Position numbers and translations under genes: made by a program. A DNA stretch of 64,000 nt from Capsicum annuum (taxonomy: Eukaryota > Streptophyta > Magnoliopsida > Solanales > Solanaceae). The notes under the pieces were generated by a model that was not told where the DNA came from, did not search any database, and saw nothing but the letters and a program-made list of their open reading frames with translations. This document shows positions 1 to 12,340 of the stretch, piece by piece (the stretch's first letter is position 1; each line of letters opens with the position of its first letter). The stretch lies in NCBI RefSeq assembly GCF_002878395.1, contig NW_025860098.1:12272-76271 (forward strand), read 5' to 3'.

Positions 1-542
1 AGAATGGCTCAAGCAGAACTCAAAGAATTAAAAGAACAGTTGAATGATCTCCTAGATAAGGGATTCATAAGGTCGAGTGTTTCCCCGTAGGGTGCACCAG
101 TTTTATTCGTGCTTAAAAAAAATGGTTCTCTGAGAATGTGTATAGACTACCGTTAGTTAAACAAAGTCATAGTCAAGAATAAGTATCCACTTCCCATAAT
201 CAATGAATTTTTTGACCAACATCAGGGTGCTAGTTAATTCTCTAAGATAGACATCAGATTATGCTATCATCAACTCAGAGTCAGATAATGTGACATCCCA
301 ATAACAGCTTTTAGAACTTGATATGGTCACTTCGAATTTCTACTCATATCATTTGGTCTGACCAATGCCCTAGCAACTTTCATTGACTTGATGAACCATG
401 TGTTTAAGCATTACTTGGACATGTTCATCATAGTCTTCATTGATGACATTCTTGTCTACTCCCACAATGAAAGAGACTGTATAGACTATCTAAAGATAGT
501 GTTACAGGCTCTCAAAGCCCATCAATTATTCTCCAAATTCAG
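1..542 (+). pseudogene. E1, 5' piece: gypsy reverse transcriptase fragment
   Basis: Translated on the plus strand this is the N-terminal half of a Ty3/gypsy RT, which copies element RNA into cDNA. Visible motifs in order are LDKGFIR (about nt 53-73), CIDYR (about 141-155) and the catalytic FIDDILVY (436-459). In-frame stops at about 88, 153, 235 and 318 show it is dead. The window edge cuts it on the left. The frame stops at 542 and resumes at 7615, so the break is the insertion site of element E2. Relatives are Tekay/Del chromoviruses. Confidence 0.9.
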
Positions 543-1979
543 TGAACGCCCTGAGTTTGGTACCCCGGATGCTACAGAATGCTAACAATCTCAAAGGACC
601 ACTAGCTAACCCATGACTAGTATAAGTTGTGATCACTACATTAAAGTAATACTGTAATAACAATACAACTAAGATAAATGCAGAAATCTGGCAGAAATCT
701 ACCATACGATTTAAAACTAAATAATATTAAATAAATGGTATAACAATACCAGAATTGAAAACAACTGTACGAAATTACTCTAGTCTGAAAAGCTTTTAAA
801 ATTTCTAAAATATGAATTTGATGGGAAAATCCCCCAACTAACTCCACCTATTAAAATAACTAAGTACTAAAATAATGAAATAATAATCATGTCATCGAAC
901 TATGAGGACTCACCACTGACTCTGATTGCTGAAATTTGAACTGCTAAGTGCAATCAGGAACCTGAACATCCAAAATAATGGTATAAAACACCATAGCACA
1001 AGAGAAAAGTATGCATCAGTACGTGGGAATATACCGGTATACAAAGTGGGGTAGGTTGAATGCATGGGTTCTTATGGATGAACAATACTAAATGAATAAC
1101 ATTAGTATACTGAATGAGAGTACATGCATGAATATAATGACTGTAACTCAGATCGTGCTAACACTGAATACTAAATCTGAATATTGATAATATAGAGTTT
1201 GATAACTAATATACTATTAAATGAGTTACTGTGTCTGACCATCCTAATTTTGATAGAACAAGCTGAGTTTCATACTGAACTGAGTGACTATATTTGACAG
1301 TCCTGAAATCTGTAAAACTATTCAAGTTCTATTCCAAAAATTGAAATTTAGATTGAGAGATGTAATCATCTAACCGACATGCCTTAAATAAGATACCTGA
1401 GTTGGGGTCTAATTTGTAACCTCGATTAAAAGGGTGTCAATACTGTGCCACGAATAAAGACAAGCTATGAATGATCCTCATCTGGCAGGTACTGTAATGA
1501 GAATAGTGGGACCCTCATCTGACAGGCTAAGCCACCTCATCAACCCTCAACTAGAAGGTTTGATGTCTCGACCTACGCTGGCTACGTAGTTTTAGAACAC
1601 AAGGATTAATTCTAAGAATCATACCTTCTTTTGGCAGGTGAGTTCCCATCCTTGGGCTAACTTGATACTGAATCCTACTCCCAACTAAATAGACACTGAA
1701 CTGATTTCCTAGTTTATACTAGACTTGACTGAACTAATACTGATAGTACTGTTTAACTGAACTGAACTGAGTTCACTGAGTTTCATTGACTGACAGAATA
1801 CTATTGAGTTCTGTTAACTGACTGGGTTTATTGAGGACTAAACTAAGTACTGAATGAGACTGGATTGATACTGAGTTTAATGAGTTTTTCCTGAGTTCTA
1901 TAACTAACTGAATTTGACTGATCATTGCATGACTGATATTTATTATGAAACTAACACTGGCTCTAAGTAATCTGCTAAA
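543..1979 (-). repeat. E2 3' LTR, partial
   Basis: This matches the first 1.4 kb (plus coordinates) of the complete E2 LTR at 5129-6540, including the AAGGACCACTAGCTAACC block (about 595-612) and repeated ACCCTCATCTGGCAGG-like slots near 1475-1560. Similarity stops at 1979, where RNase H coding sequence starts directly, so the promoter-bearing end of this LTR has been deleted. Confidence 0.85.
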
Positions 1980-3130
1980 TTCTCTGATGGAGGTTAAGAT
2001 CTTTCTGAGACATATATATTGAAGGTTCTTGTGATCTGTAAACATATCTATATACACCCCATACAAGTAATGCCTCTAAATCTATAAGGCAAATACTACA
2101 GCTGCTAACTCAAGGTCATGAGTTGGATAATTCTTCTCATAGGGCTTAAGTTGTCTAGAGGCGTAGGCTATGACCTTGACATGCTACATGAGGACACAAC
2201 CCAGTCCTACTATGGATGCATTACAGTATACAACAAACCCATCTAAACCATCTAGTAAAGTTAAAACTGAAGCTGAGGTGAGTTGAGTCTTCAACTCCTA
2301 AAAACTCTTCTCACATGAATTTGAACATTGAAACTTGACTTTTTTCTGAGTCAATTTGGACATGGGGATACAATGGACAAAATTCCCTCAACAAACCATC
2401 TGCAATAGCCAACCAAACCCAAGAAATTCCTGATATCTGTCGGAGAGATAGGTTTGGGCCAGTTCTTACTACTTCAGTCTTTTGAGGATCAACTCTAATG
2501 CTATCACCAGAAATAATATGACCAAGGAATGATACTATACTTAGCCAAAATTCATACGTACTAAATTTGGTGAACAACTGATGATTTTTAAGAGTCAGGA
2601 ATACTATTCTGAGATGGTCTATATAATCATGCTCACTGTAGAAATAGACAAGAATGTCATTTATGAAGACAATGACGAACATGTCTAAGTACTACTTGAA
2701 TACATGATTTATCAAGTCCATTAAAGCTGTTAGGGTATTGGTAAGACCAAAGGACATGACTAAGAATTTAAAGTGACCATGTCGAGTTCTGAAATCTATT
2801 TTTGGATGTCAAATTCTCTGACTCTGAGCTGATGAAAACCTGATCTAAGGTTTATCTTAGAGAAGTAACTGGCACTCTAAAGTTGGTAACATAAGTCTTC
2901 AATTCTGGGAAGTAGATATTTGTTCTTGACTATGACTTTGCTCAACTGATGGTAATCTATACATATTTTGAGAGAACCATCTTAATTTTGCATGAATAAG
3001 ACTGGTGCACCCCACGAGGACATACTGGGTCTGATGAATCCCTTATCTAAGAGATCCTTTAATTGTTCTTTCAATTCTCTAAGTTCTGCTAGTGCCATTC
3101 TGTATAGCAGAATAGATATGGGCTGAGTGT
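1980..3130 (-). pseudogene. E2 RT and RNase H remnant
   Basis: Minus-strand translation gives RT from about 3105 ([22 protein letters not shown]) through VFINDILVYF near 2680-2650, then a thumb/connection region and the RNase H start (MYGVYIDMFTDHKNLQYI, from 2066). The catalytic box reads FINDIL where relatives have FIDDIL, so the first catalytic aspartate is replaced. Many stops and shifts are present. The longest open pieces are 2682-2311 (123 codons) and 2066-1773, the latter running into LTR sequence after 1980. Confidence 0.85.
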
Positions 3131-3745
3131 CTGGAAGAAGGTCAATGTCAAAGTCTATTTCACTTTCGGGAGAAATTCCAACAAAATCTTTGAGAAAAAT
3201 ATCTGAATATTCATTTACTACTGGGACTGATAAAAGACTAGGAGTTTCAGAACTAGAGTCCTTAACTCAAACAGGATGATAGACACATCCCTTAGATATC
3301 ATTTTCCTAGCCCGTAGGTAACAAGCTGACCCCTGAATGCTGAATTACTACCCCTCCAGTCTAGGACCGGTTTATTTGGAAACTAAAACTAGACATTTTT
3401 ATTTCTACGGTTGACTATGTCATAGCCGAAATAAAGTCAGTCTATGTCGAGAATGACATCAAAATCAGTCATCTCTAATTTAACTAAATCTGCTGAAGTA
3501 ACTTCCTTAGATACCATAATCGGGCAGTTCATGTATACCCACTGGGTTATGATGGATGTACCCACTGGGGTAGAGACTAAAAAAGAATCTACTAGAATTT
3601 TGGTACTGACTCTGAAATCAATTGTTATATATAAAGTAACAAAAGACAAAGAAGATCCTAGATCTAGCAAAGCATAAACAATCAAATAAAAGATTTGTAA
3701 TATGCCAGTGACCACATCAAGAAAATTTTCTTGATCCATTTGAGA
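3131..3745 (-). pseudogene. E2 aspartic protease region
   Basis: The open piece 3739-3437 contains LLDLGSSLSFVT, the place of the pepsin-like active site (usually D-T/S-G, often DPG in the neighbouring elements). It is followed by a conserved stretch ending EMTDFDVILDID, the flap/ILG-equivalent of this family. It lies between the gag zinc knuckle and RT, as expected for gypsy. Stops upstream and downstream make it non-functional. Confidence 0.75.
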
Positions 3746-4950
3746 CTAAAGAGCATAGAGTCTATTTGGGCGTTGCCCACTGGTGGCGTTGGATGAGGCA
3801 ACCAGCTGATTCGAGCGACCATAATTAGTTGTAGGATGGTTATAATGACCCTGAGAACCTGACTAAGGACAATCTTTAACTCTGTGGCCTGTCTCAATAC
3901 AATCAAAACACACATCACTGCCAGCCCTGCAAACACCCTGATGGTTCTTATCGCAAGTCTGATAAAGAGAATTTGTTCGGGCACAGCTAATACTGACCTG
4001 AGCTTTAGGGCCTGATGCTCTATATCTATTGCCGTCTCTGAATTTCAGCACCGGAGCACTGGCTAAGGAAGTAGATTTAACTAGAGATTTTGGGAGGAAC
4101 TGAGAATGGTTACCACTCTTTGACTTAGGCTGATAGAAATTGAAGCTACCTATTCTAGCTTTTTTGTTCTGCTTTTCTCTCTCCTTGTTCTTATGCTCTT
4201 CTATCTGTTGAGCATGGATCATATGCCTAGCTATGTCCATCTTACTAATTAGCATAGCAGTTCTGCACTTTTTAATCACACTATTATTCACCCTAGAAAA
4301 AACTTTCTCATCTTAGATTTGTTATCTGCAACTACATGAGGAGCATATCTAGATAATTGAGTAAACTTGAGAGAATACTTTTTCACTGTCATGTTGCCCT
4401 TACTGAGATTGATAAACTCTAACACCTTAGATTTCTAAGCTCTAGGGAAAAGAATCTATCTAAGAATGCAGTGGAAAACTCCTCCCATTCTACGAACCCT
4501 ACGTCTTCGGCCCTCTCTGCTTTCGACTATTTGAACCATATGTGAGCCATATCCTGTAACTGATATACAGCTTGATCAGTATCTCACTAGCTAACACCCC
4601 CATAATATTTGTAACCTTCTACACCTGATCATGGAATTCATGAGGGTCCTCATCTGACTTAGACCCAATAAAAGATGAAGGGTTCATTTGGGTGAAGTCC
4701 CGAATCCTGGCTGCAGTAGAATTGGCCACTGGTTGGCCGAAACAACAATTGGATGTTCATTCTATAAAGTTATTGAATTATCTAGAGTAATGAATGCCGC
4801 TCTGGATTCTTCATAAAACACGTGTTCGTCTAGGGGATCTGCCTGAATGGGTTGAGGTGCTAACTAATTCTCGTATCTCCTTTTTTGTAGTTATTTTGGG
4901 AGGTATTAACTGTAAAGGAAGAAAGAAATAGACTAGAATGATAGTTTAAA
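3746..4950 (-). pseudogene. E2 gag with zinc knuckle
   Basis: The open piece 4291-3863 (142 codons) ends in a CX2CX4HX4C zinc knuckle (CFDCIETGHRVKDC). It is preceded by a second cysteine cluster (CDKNHQGVCRAGSDVC), as in nucleocapsids of Tekay-type gag. The upstream part to about 4950 can be followed in broken frames as capsid sequence. Gag packages element RNA into virus-like particles. Confidence 0.8.
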
Positions 4951-5111
4951 TGGAGCTAGTGCTCACTCGCACAATATCACTACTTAAAGAAGGGAAACTT
5001 TCCTAAAACTTCTCATAGCCTCCTGCCTATAAGTGTGGCACGCAACAAACCCATGCACAACACTCTACTAGATATGGCTCTTTAGACTTCCTAGGACACT
5101 GTTAAATCTTA

Positions 5112-5126
5112 GGCTCTAATACCAAG
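5112..5126 (-). other. E2 primer-binding site (initiator tRNA-Met type)
   Basis: The minus strand reads CTTGGTATTAGAGCCT immediately inside the LTR edge at 5129. It differs by one base from TGGTATCAGAGCC, complementary to the 3' end of initiator tRNA-Met. This fixes the orientation and the LTR boundary. Confidence 0.85.
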
Positions 5127-5128
5127 TT

Positions 5129-7609
5129 TGTAATACCCAAAGGACCATTAGCTAACCTATAACTTGTACCTGCTGTGACCACTGAATAATAGTAATACTG
5201 TAATAACAATATAACGGAGACAAATACAAAAATATAGCAGAAATTTTCCATAAGATTCAAAACTAAATAATATTGAATAAATAGTATAACAATACCAAAA
5301 CTGAAAACAACTATTTAAAATTACTCCTGTCTGAAAAGCTTATAAAACTGTATGAACTGTGAAGTTGATGGGACAATCCTCCATCTAACTTTATCTATTG
5401 AAATAACTAAGTACAAAAATAATGAAATAATAATCATGTTCTCAAACTATGAGGACTCATCATTGACTCTCACTACTGAAGTTTGAACTGCTAAGTGTGA
5501 TCAAGAACCTGAGCATCCGAACCTATGGTATAAAACACCATAGCACAAGAGAAAAGTATACGTTAGTACATGGAAATATATTGGTATGCAAAGTGGGGTA
5601 GGATAAATGCATGGTTCATATGCATGAACAATACTAACTAAATAACATAAGTATACTCAATGAGAGTACATGCATGAATATGTGGACTGTAACTGAGATC
5701 GTGATAACACTGAACACTGAATCTGAATACCAATAACATAGAGTTTTGATAACTGATATACTATTAACTGAGTGACTGTGTCTGACAGTCCTGATTTTGA
5801 TAGAACTAGCTGAGTTTCATACTGAGTTGAGTGACTATATCTGACAGTCCTGAAATCTATAGAACTATTTGAGTTCTATTCTAAAGCCTGAGATTGAGAT
5901 TGAGACTGTAGGAGGTAATCATCTAACCAACATGCCCAAAATAAGATAACTTATTTGGGGTCCAATATGCAACCCCAATTGGAAGGGTGTCAATATCGTG
6001 CAAGGGGTAAGGACAACCTGTAATGACCCTCATTTGGCAGGTACTCTAGCGAGAATAGTAGGACCCTCATTTGACATGTTAATCCAACTCATCAACCCTC
6101 ATCTGATAGGTTTGATGTCTCAAACTATTCTGGCTACGTAGTTTTGGAACATATGGATTGTTTCTAAGAATCACACCCTCTTCTGGTAGGTAAGTTCCCA
6201 TCCTTGTGTTCACACGATGCTGAATCCTACTCCCAACTAAATAGACACTGAACTGATTTCCTAGTTTATACCAGGCATAACTGAACTGATATTGCTAGTA
6301 CTGTTTAATAAAACTGAACTAATTTACTGAGTTTCATTAACTAACAGAATACTATTGAGTTCTATTAACTGACTGGGTTTACTGAGGATTGAACTGAGTA
6401 CTGAATGAGAATGGACTGATACTAAGTTCACTGAGTTTTTCCTGAGTTCTATAACTGACTGAATTCTACTGATTATGGCATGACTGATATTTATCGTGAA
6501 ACTAACAATGACTCTAAGTAATCATCTAAATTGTCGGGTATCAAGCACCCCCAGAACTCAATAGCATGAAAATAAATCATATCATAGTTTTGGAAAACAT
6601 AACCATGTACACCTGTTCACAACTCATTCATTGAGGCATTTAATAAAACACTTGCATGATACAACTTGCACATAATCTAACATGGCATGATTTCTTAACA
6701 TGGCATGGTTTCTTTCTCTTATTAGTCTACATAGGCAATTCATCAAACACTTAGTGAGCATGGTATATGTAGATAGTATTACACAACAAGTAAGCATCAT
6801 AATTCAAATCCTCATTGACAATTTCAAGGGTTCAACATGGATTCATGTGATATTGCATATATATCAACTAATTCAATAAAACTTATCATAAAACTTGGAT
6901 TAGAATTCCAATTAATCATTATAAACATAAATATAATCAAACCCAACATGAAATTTATGAAAGCCCTATACTTGAACTTTGAAAATAGTTTCTTAGACTC
7001 CAAGGGTAGAAGGGAACCTTGGATGAACTCTTTACATACCTTTGTTGGTGAATTCTTAAAATTTTATGATGAAATCTTGAGTTCTTGGTTTGAAATTGAA
7101 GCTTCTAGGGTTTTGTTCTTGAGCAACTTTAAGAAAGAATGAGTTTATTTTCTCTATTGGGTGCATTATGTTGTGTTTTGGGGGATGAGGGTTGAGGGAA
7201 AAATACCCAAATAATCCTGAGGATGTGGTATTTTAAAGAATGAAAACTGCCCAGTGATGCTATAGTTGACATGGCGCATTGAGGATACCAAAGCGATAAT
7301 CGATGCCATGCATTGAGTTTGCATGGGTTCACTAAAAATTGCCTTAAGCTTAGGAAAATTTTATCTATTGATGTGACGTTCCATCATTGCATCAACTCAC
7401 GATTTTGGTCAATTGAACATATTCTAAACGAGGTCTAAAAAATCCAAAACTCATCCAGAACCCCTATTGACATTCCTGATCATGAATTAACTCAAGTATC
7501 AATATCAATTAAAACTAGTTTGAATACTTAGCTAAAATATTCTAAGTCTGGAACCCTTTGACAAGCATTAATGGACTGAATTAAGCTTAGAGTTTTACAG
7601 GGTCTTACA
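5129..7609 (-). repeat. E2 5' LTR, complete (about 2.48 kb)
   Basis: Runs from TGTAATACCC (5129) to GGGTCTTACA (7609). On the minus strand it therefore starts TGTAAGACCC and ends next to the primer site. It is homologous to the LTRs at 9953, 42568, 49297, 53568 and 58499. A short, more GC-rich block lies near 7235-7300, 310-375 bp from the transcription-side end. Small ORFs inside (for example 6837-7142) are not conserved between copies and are not called. Confidence 0.88.
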
Positions 7610-7614
7610 TTGAG

Positions 7615-8336
7615 TAAATGCAAATTTTAGCTAAGGTCAGCAACTTTTCTTGGTTATATATTTTCCATTGATGGCATTAGAGTTGATCCTCAAAAGTTTG
7701 AAACAATAAGAAACTGGCCTAGACCCATTTCTCCATCAGATATCAGGAGTGGCTTGGGCCTGGCCAGCTATTATCGACTGTTTGTTGAGGGACTTTTGTC
7801 CATTATATCCCCCATGTCCAGATTGACTCAGAAAAAAGTCAAGTTTCAGTGGTCAGATTCTTGAAAGAAGTTTTCAAGAGTTGAAGACTCGACTCACTAC
7901 AACGCCAGATCTGGCTTTACCAGATGGTTCAGATGGATTTGTTGTGTATTGTGATACTTCTATAGTTGGCCTGGGGTGTGTTTTGATGCAGCAAGGTAAG
8001 GTTGTAGGATATGGATTTAGACAGCTTAAACCCCATGAAAAGAACTATCCCACCCATGATCTTGAGTTAGCAGCTATTGTGTTTGCTGTAAAGATTTGAA
8101 AGCACTTTTTGTATGGGGTACATATTGATGTGTTCACAGATCACAAAAGCCTGCAGTATGTATTTTATCAGAAGGACTTAAATCTATGTCAGAGAAGGTG
8201 GTTAGAGTTGTTGAAAGACTATAACATGAGTATTTTGTATCATTCAGGCAAGGCCAATGTAGTGGAAGATGCTCTCAGTAAATTATTTATGGGTAGTGTT
8301 GCTCACGTTGAGGATAGTAGGAAGAAGTTAGTTTAG
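7615..8336 (+). pseudogene. E1, resumed: RT C-terminus and RNase H
   Basis: Continues the E1 RT frame after the E2 insertion: FLGYIFSIDGIRVDPQK, then the thumb, then RNase H with [17 protein letters not shown] (8099-7881 region), [11 protein letters not shown] and IDVFTDHKSLQYV, ending NVVEDALSKL near 8285. RNase H removes the RNA strand of the hybrid. Acidic residues in CDTS, LELAA and FTDHK are present, but a stop at 8097-8099 and frame changes near 7790 and 7865 break it. Confidence 0.88.
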
Positions 8337-9390
8337 GAAGTTAGAAACTTGCCATGATAGGTGTCCATTTGGTAGATTCAGATGAGGGTAGTTTTTGGGT
8401 GCAGAATAGTTTGGAATCATCTTTGGTTTCTGAAGTAAAAGAAAAGCAGGACAGGGATCCCAATTTAGTTAAGCTGAAAGAGTCTGTTAGAGACCAGAAG
8501 GTAGAGGTTATCTCACAAGGAGGAGATAGTATGTTATGTTGCCAGGGTAGATTCTGTGTGCCATGTATGGATGACATGAGACAGCAGATTCTTACAGAAG
8601 TGCATGGTGCATGTTACAAATTTACCCAGAGGCCATTAAGATATACCGCGATTCACGGGAAACCTATTGGTAGAGCGGGATGAAGATATACATTGCAGAG
8701 TTTATGGCTAAGTGCTCTACATGTCAGTAGGTGAAGATTGAGCATCAAAAGACTAGTAGTTCCAATTAGGAGTTCAGTATTCCCATATGGAATTGAAAGA
8801 AAGTGAACATAGATTTTGTGATGGGTCTACCTCGTACTCGTCATCATTATGATTCGATTTGGGTCATTATAGATAGGATAACCAAATTCACCCATTTTTT
8901 TCCAGTTCATACCTCTTACTCAGTCGAGGATTATGCCAAGCTCTATGTTAGAGAGTTGGTCAGACTGTGTGGTATCCCTTTGTCTATCATTTCAGATAGA
9001 GGTGTGCAATTGACCTCTCACTTTTGGAAAGCCTTATAAAAGAGTCTTGGTACCCAAGTCCACCTCAGTACAGCCTTCCACCCTTAGATAAATAGTCAAG
9101 AAGAAAGGACCATTCAGACTCTTGAGGATATGCTGAGAGTGTGTGTTGTTGACTTTAAGAGTAGTTGGGATGACCACCTGCCTTTGATCAAGTTTGCGTA
9201 TAATAACAGATATCATTCCAGTATTCATATGGACCCGCTTGAAGTACTTTATAGAAGGAGATGTAGATCTCCTATTGGTTGGTTTGAGGTAGAAGAGGCC
9301 ACAGTAATAGGTCCTGAATTGGTGTTTGATGCCTTAGAGAAGGTGCAGTTGATCAAACAGATGCTAAAATAGCTCAGAGTAGACAGAAAT
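8337..9390 (+). pseudogene. E1 integrase, zinc and catalytic domains
   Basis: The HHCC region (around GRFCVPCMDDMRQQIL, 8545-8600) is frameshifted after 8683. The catalytic core then opens at 8803 with MNIDFVMGLP, VIIDRITKF (first Asp) and IISDRGVQLTS (second Asp). After a stop at 9037-9039 comes [13 protein letters not shown] with the Glu, near 9098-9135. Integrase inserts the cDNA. All three acidic positions can be seen, but in separate frames. Confidence 0.87.
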
Positions 9391-9745
9391 CTTATACAGA
9401 TGTGAGGAGAAAGGATCTTGAGTTTGAGATTGGTGACTTTGTGTATTTAAATATCTCTCCTATGAAGGAAGTGGAGAGATTTGGCAAGAAGGGAAAACTT
9501 AGTCCCCGATATATTGGTCCTTATAGAATTCTTAGAAGTTTTGATTAGGTAGCTTATGATCTTGAGTTACCTACAGAATTAGCATCAGTGCACCTAGTGT
9601 TTCATGTCTTATTGATAAAAAAGTGTATAGGTGACCCAACAGTTCTAGTCCTTATAGAGAGTGTAGATATTCATAACAGTCTCTCATATAAGGAAGTCCC
9701 AGTCAGAATCCTTGATTATCAGATTTACAGATTAAGGTAACGATG
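9391..9745 (+). pseudogene. E1 integrase C-terminus, GPY and chromodomain-like
   Basis: Encodes [18 protein letters not shown] (GPY/F module) followed by LELPTELASVH and EVPVRILDYQIYRLR, the start of the chromodomain used by chromoviruses to target heterochromatin. A stop at about 9545 interrupts it. The frame ends in TAA right after YRLR, so the second half of the chromodomain is missing. Confidence 0.82.
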
Positions 9746-9937
9746 TTTCTTAGATTTACTCTATCTCATGCTCAGTTACAGCTGCATAACATTCTCCTAT
9801 CATTCATGCATTCATGAAATAGTTCAGTCCTATGTCATGTATCTATAGTTTAGTCATCCTTCCGTCATGCATGTCAGCTTAAGTGTAGTTCTTCAGTTTC
9901 TCTTAGTTCATTCATCCTCATTGGAGGACGAATGTTC

Positions 9938-9952
9938 CCAAGGGTGAGATAT
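9938..9952 (+). other. E1 polypurine tract
   Basis: CCCAAGGGTGAGATAT lies directly before the LTR start TGTAAGACCC. It has one T in the purine run compared with AAGGGGGAGATAT in E7. It would prime plus-strand synthesis. Confidence 0.8.
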
Positions 9953-12340
9953 TGTAAGACCCAGCAAAATCCTAGTCATTCCAGTCCTATATAGCATACC
10001 AAAGGAGGTCCTAGACTTAGAAAATTTTTGCTAAGTGTTGACACTTAGTCTTGTATTTGGCCTTGATATTTCAGTGACATTATTTACAATCTTTCTGACC
10101 TTAGAATATCAATTTTTAAATTGATTCATGATCAAGGATGTCAATAGGCCATATTGGGCGAATTTTGGAATTTTTAAACTCCGTTTGAGTCATATTTGGA
10201 AATCCAAAACAATAACTGCATGCGATTAGCATGCGACGCACGATCCAATCCACCCCTAAGGAGCATGCGATAGAGCATGTGGAACACACTCTATTTCGGA
10301 GCTCCAGAGCATGCGGCGAACGCTCCATAGAATGCTTCTGAAATTTTCAGCTTGTTACTCCGCGTATTGAAGGGAAATAAGGTCTTTTGTCTCACATCAA
10401 AATCGCCCTAAACACATCATTTCTAGCCCAAATAGCATAGATACATCATTTTCTTACAAAACCCTCTCAAGGACAAGCCCTAGCTTCATCCAACTCAAGA
10501 ATCAAGTCTCAAGAACTCACCACAATCTTCAAGAATTCACAAACCAAGGTATGTTAGGTGTTCATCATTGGGTTTTCCTCCACCCTTGGAGTTCAAGAAA
10601 CCTTTTAAAAACTATAATTTTGATTCCCATGTTAGGGATTAAATTGTGCTCATGTTGGTGTTGCTGTGTGGGTTCCAAGTTGGGATCTTTTATGAGTTGC
10701 ATGAAATTATGTTAGCTTGTGTGTTGAGTTATGATTCTCTCATTTTGAAATCCTTGAATTGTGAATTGATTATTGTAGTCATGATAAATTAGAATGTTTT
10801 TCATACTCAAGTATAAAGTTATGCCTCCTATGTGTTTGTCAAAACGCCTAAGTGAATAAATTGTGCATTGTGATCCATTGGTGATCTTAATGATGAATTC
10901 ATGCTAGTACTACATGTTTAAAATTACTCCCATGTTAAAGTTGTGCCTTGTAAGTGTTTGATGGAATGTCCATGTGAATAGAATAGTGAAATTATGATAT
11001 GTTAGCATGCATTTCCATTCATGTACAAGTCCAAATATTTAGAAAAATGTCTCAGTGATTGCATTGTGGATAATTGACTATTGTTATGTTTTCAAAAATT
11101 TCCATGTCTTATTATTATTGATGTTATCAAGTCCTGGGGGGATTTATTACCCGAAATCTAGTTGTTAACTTAGAATTACAGTAGCTATAGACTAGTCTCA
11201 GTAATTTCACGTACAGTAAAACCAGTCAGTTACAGAACTCAGTGAACTTAGTCCAGTTTAGTCAGTCAACACGATCAGTGTCAGTTCAATCAAGCCTAGT
11301 ATAGTTTAGAAATCAGTTTAGGGTCCATTTAGTTGTAAGTAGGATTCAGCACCAAGGGAATCCAGGGATGGGGGTATTCCTTCCAACAAAAGGTTTGACC
11401 CTTAGTAGCAGTCTTTGTGTTACAAAAATACATAGCCATCATAGGGTAAGTCATCGTCCTCCATCCAAACTAGGGTTGACACAATCATATGGAAACCATT
11501 CATGAGTCTTTCTGCTAGAATAGGGTTGACCCAGCATTATTAGTATCCCTTTACAAGGTTTTAACACCCTTCCAACTGGGTTTATAGGTTGGATCCCAAC
11601 TCAGTTTATAATCGGGGTGTGTCAGTTAGATGAACACTCCCACAATTATAGTTACAGTTTTAGTTTTGGTATAGAACTTAGTTTAATTCTACAGGATCAA
11701 GATTGTCAGACACAGTCACCCAGTTATCAGTAATCTCAGATATCAGTTACTTAGTTATCAGAACTCAGTACTCCGCCTCAATGTAATCTCATAAACAATA
11801 TACTTATATATGTGAAGTATTGCACACTCAGTATTTGCAACATGTTCAGTTAGTCACATACTATTAGTCAGTTATATTCTTATCACTCAGTCAGTTATTG
11901 TTCATGCATATGAATCCATTCATACAACCTTACCTCACTTAGCATACCAGTATATTCAAAGTACTGACGTATACTCTTTCATTTTCCTTATGATGTCTCA
12001 TATCATAGTTTCAGATGCACATGCTCCTGACTGTACTTAGATGTTCAGACTATCAACAATAGATATAGTGGTAAGTCCTCATAATTTAAGTACAAGGTTA
12101 ATTTATTTCACTAGTTCAGTATGTTCAGTAGCCAGAGTTAGTTGGGGGATTGTCCCATCAACTCCATATTCAGACAATCCAGTTAGAGGCTTTTTAGATT
12201 AGACTATTTCAGACAGATGTTCAGTTTTCAATATTTCTATCAGTATTTCAGTAGTTATATCAGTATTTTGAGAACCTTATGGAATTTCAGTTATACTTTC
12301 GCATTATTTCAGTATTATTATTCAGTGCTCTTTAGTTTTG
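9953..12340 (+). repeat. E1 3' LTR, 3'-truncated
   Basis: Starts TGTAAGACCCAGCAAAATCC after the polypurine tract. It is followed by the GC-rich block (about 10215-10335, with repeated GCATGCGA words), an AACCCTCTCAAGGACAAG leader-like part near 10460, and the TAGTTGGGGGATTGTCCCATCAAC region (12138-12160) shared with other LTRs. Similarity fades around 12330-12385, where the final 100-170 bp and the TACA end should be. Nothing matching the rest of E1 follows. Confidence 0.82.

Larger units (their letters stand above)
543..7609 (-). mobile_element. E2: minus-strand Tekay-like gypsy element nested in E1
   Basis: An LTR element lies in reverse between two halves of the E1 RT gene. The left LTR edge (TGAACGCCC at 543) and right edge (TCTTACA ending at 7609) are flanked by TTCAG (538-542) and TTGAG (7610-7614), a 5-bp target duplication with one mismatch. 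Read on the minus strand: 5' LTR 5129-7609, primer site, gag, protease, RT and part of RNase H, then an abrupt jump into the middle of the 3' LTR. The rest of RNase H, all of integrase and the first part of the 3' LTR are missing, so it cannot move by itself. Confidence 0.88.

Noticed and set aside
3444..3677. 77-codon plus-strand ORF in E2.
   Set aside because: Antisense to the E2 protease region; its peptide is not found in the homologous part of E6.
6837..7332. ORFs inside the E2 LTR (6837-7142 plus, 7129-7332 minus).
   Set aside because: The same LTR position in E6, E9 and E10 does not keep an open frame.
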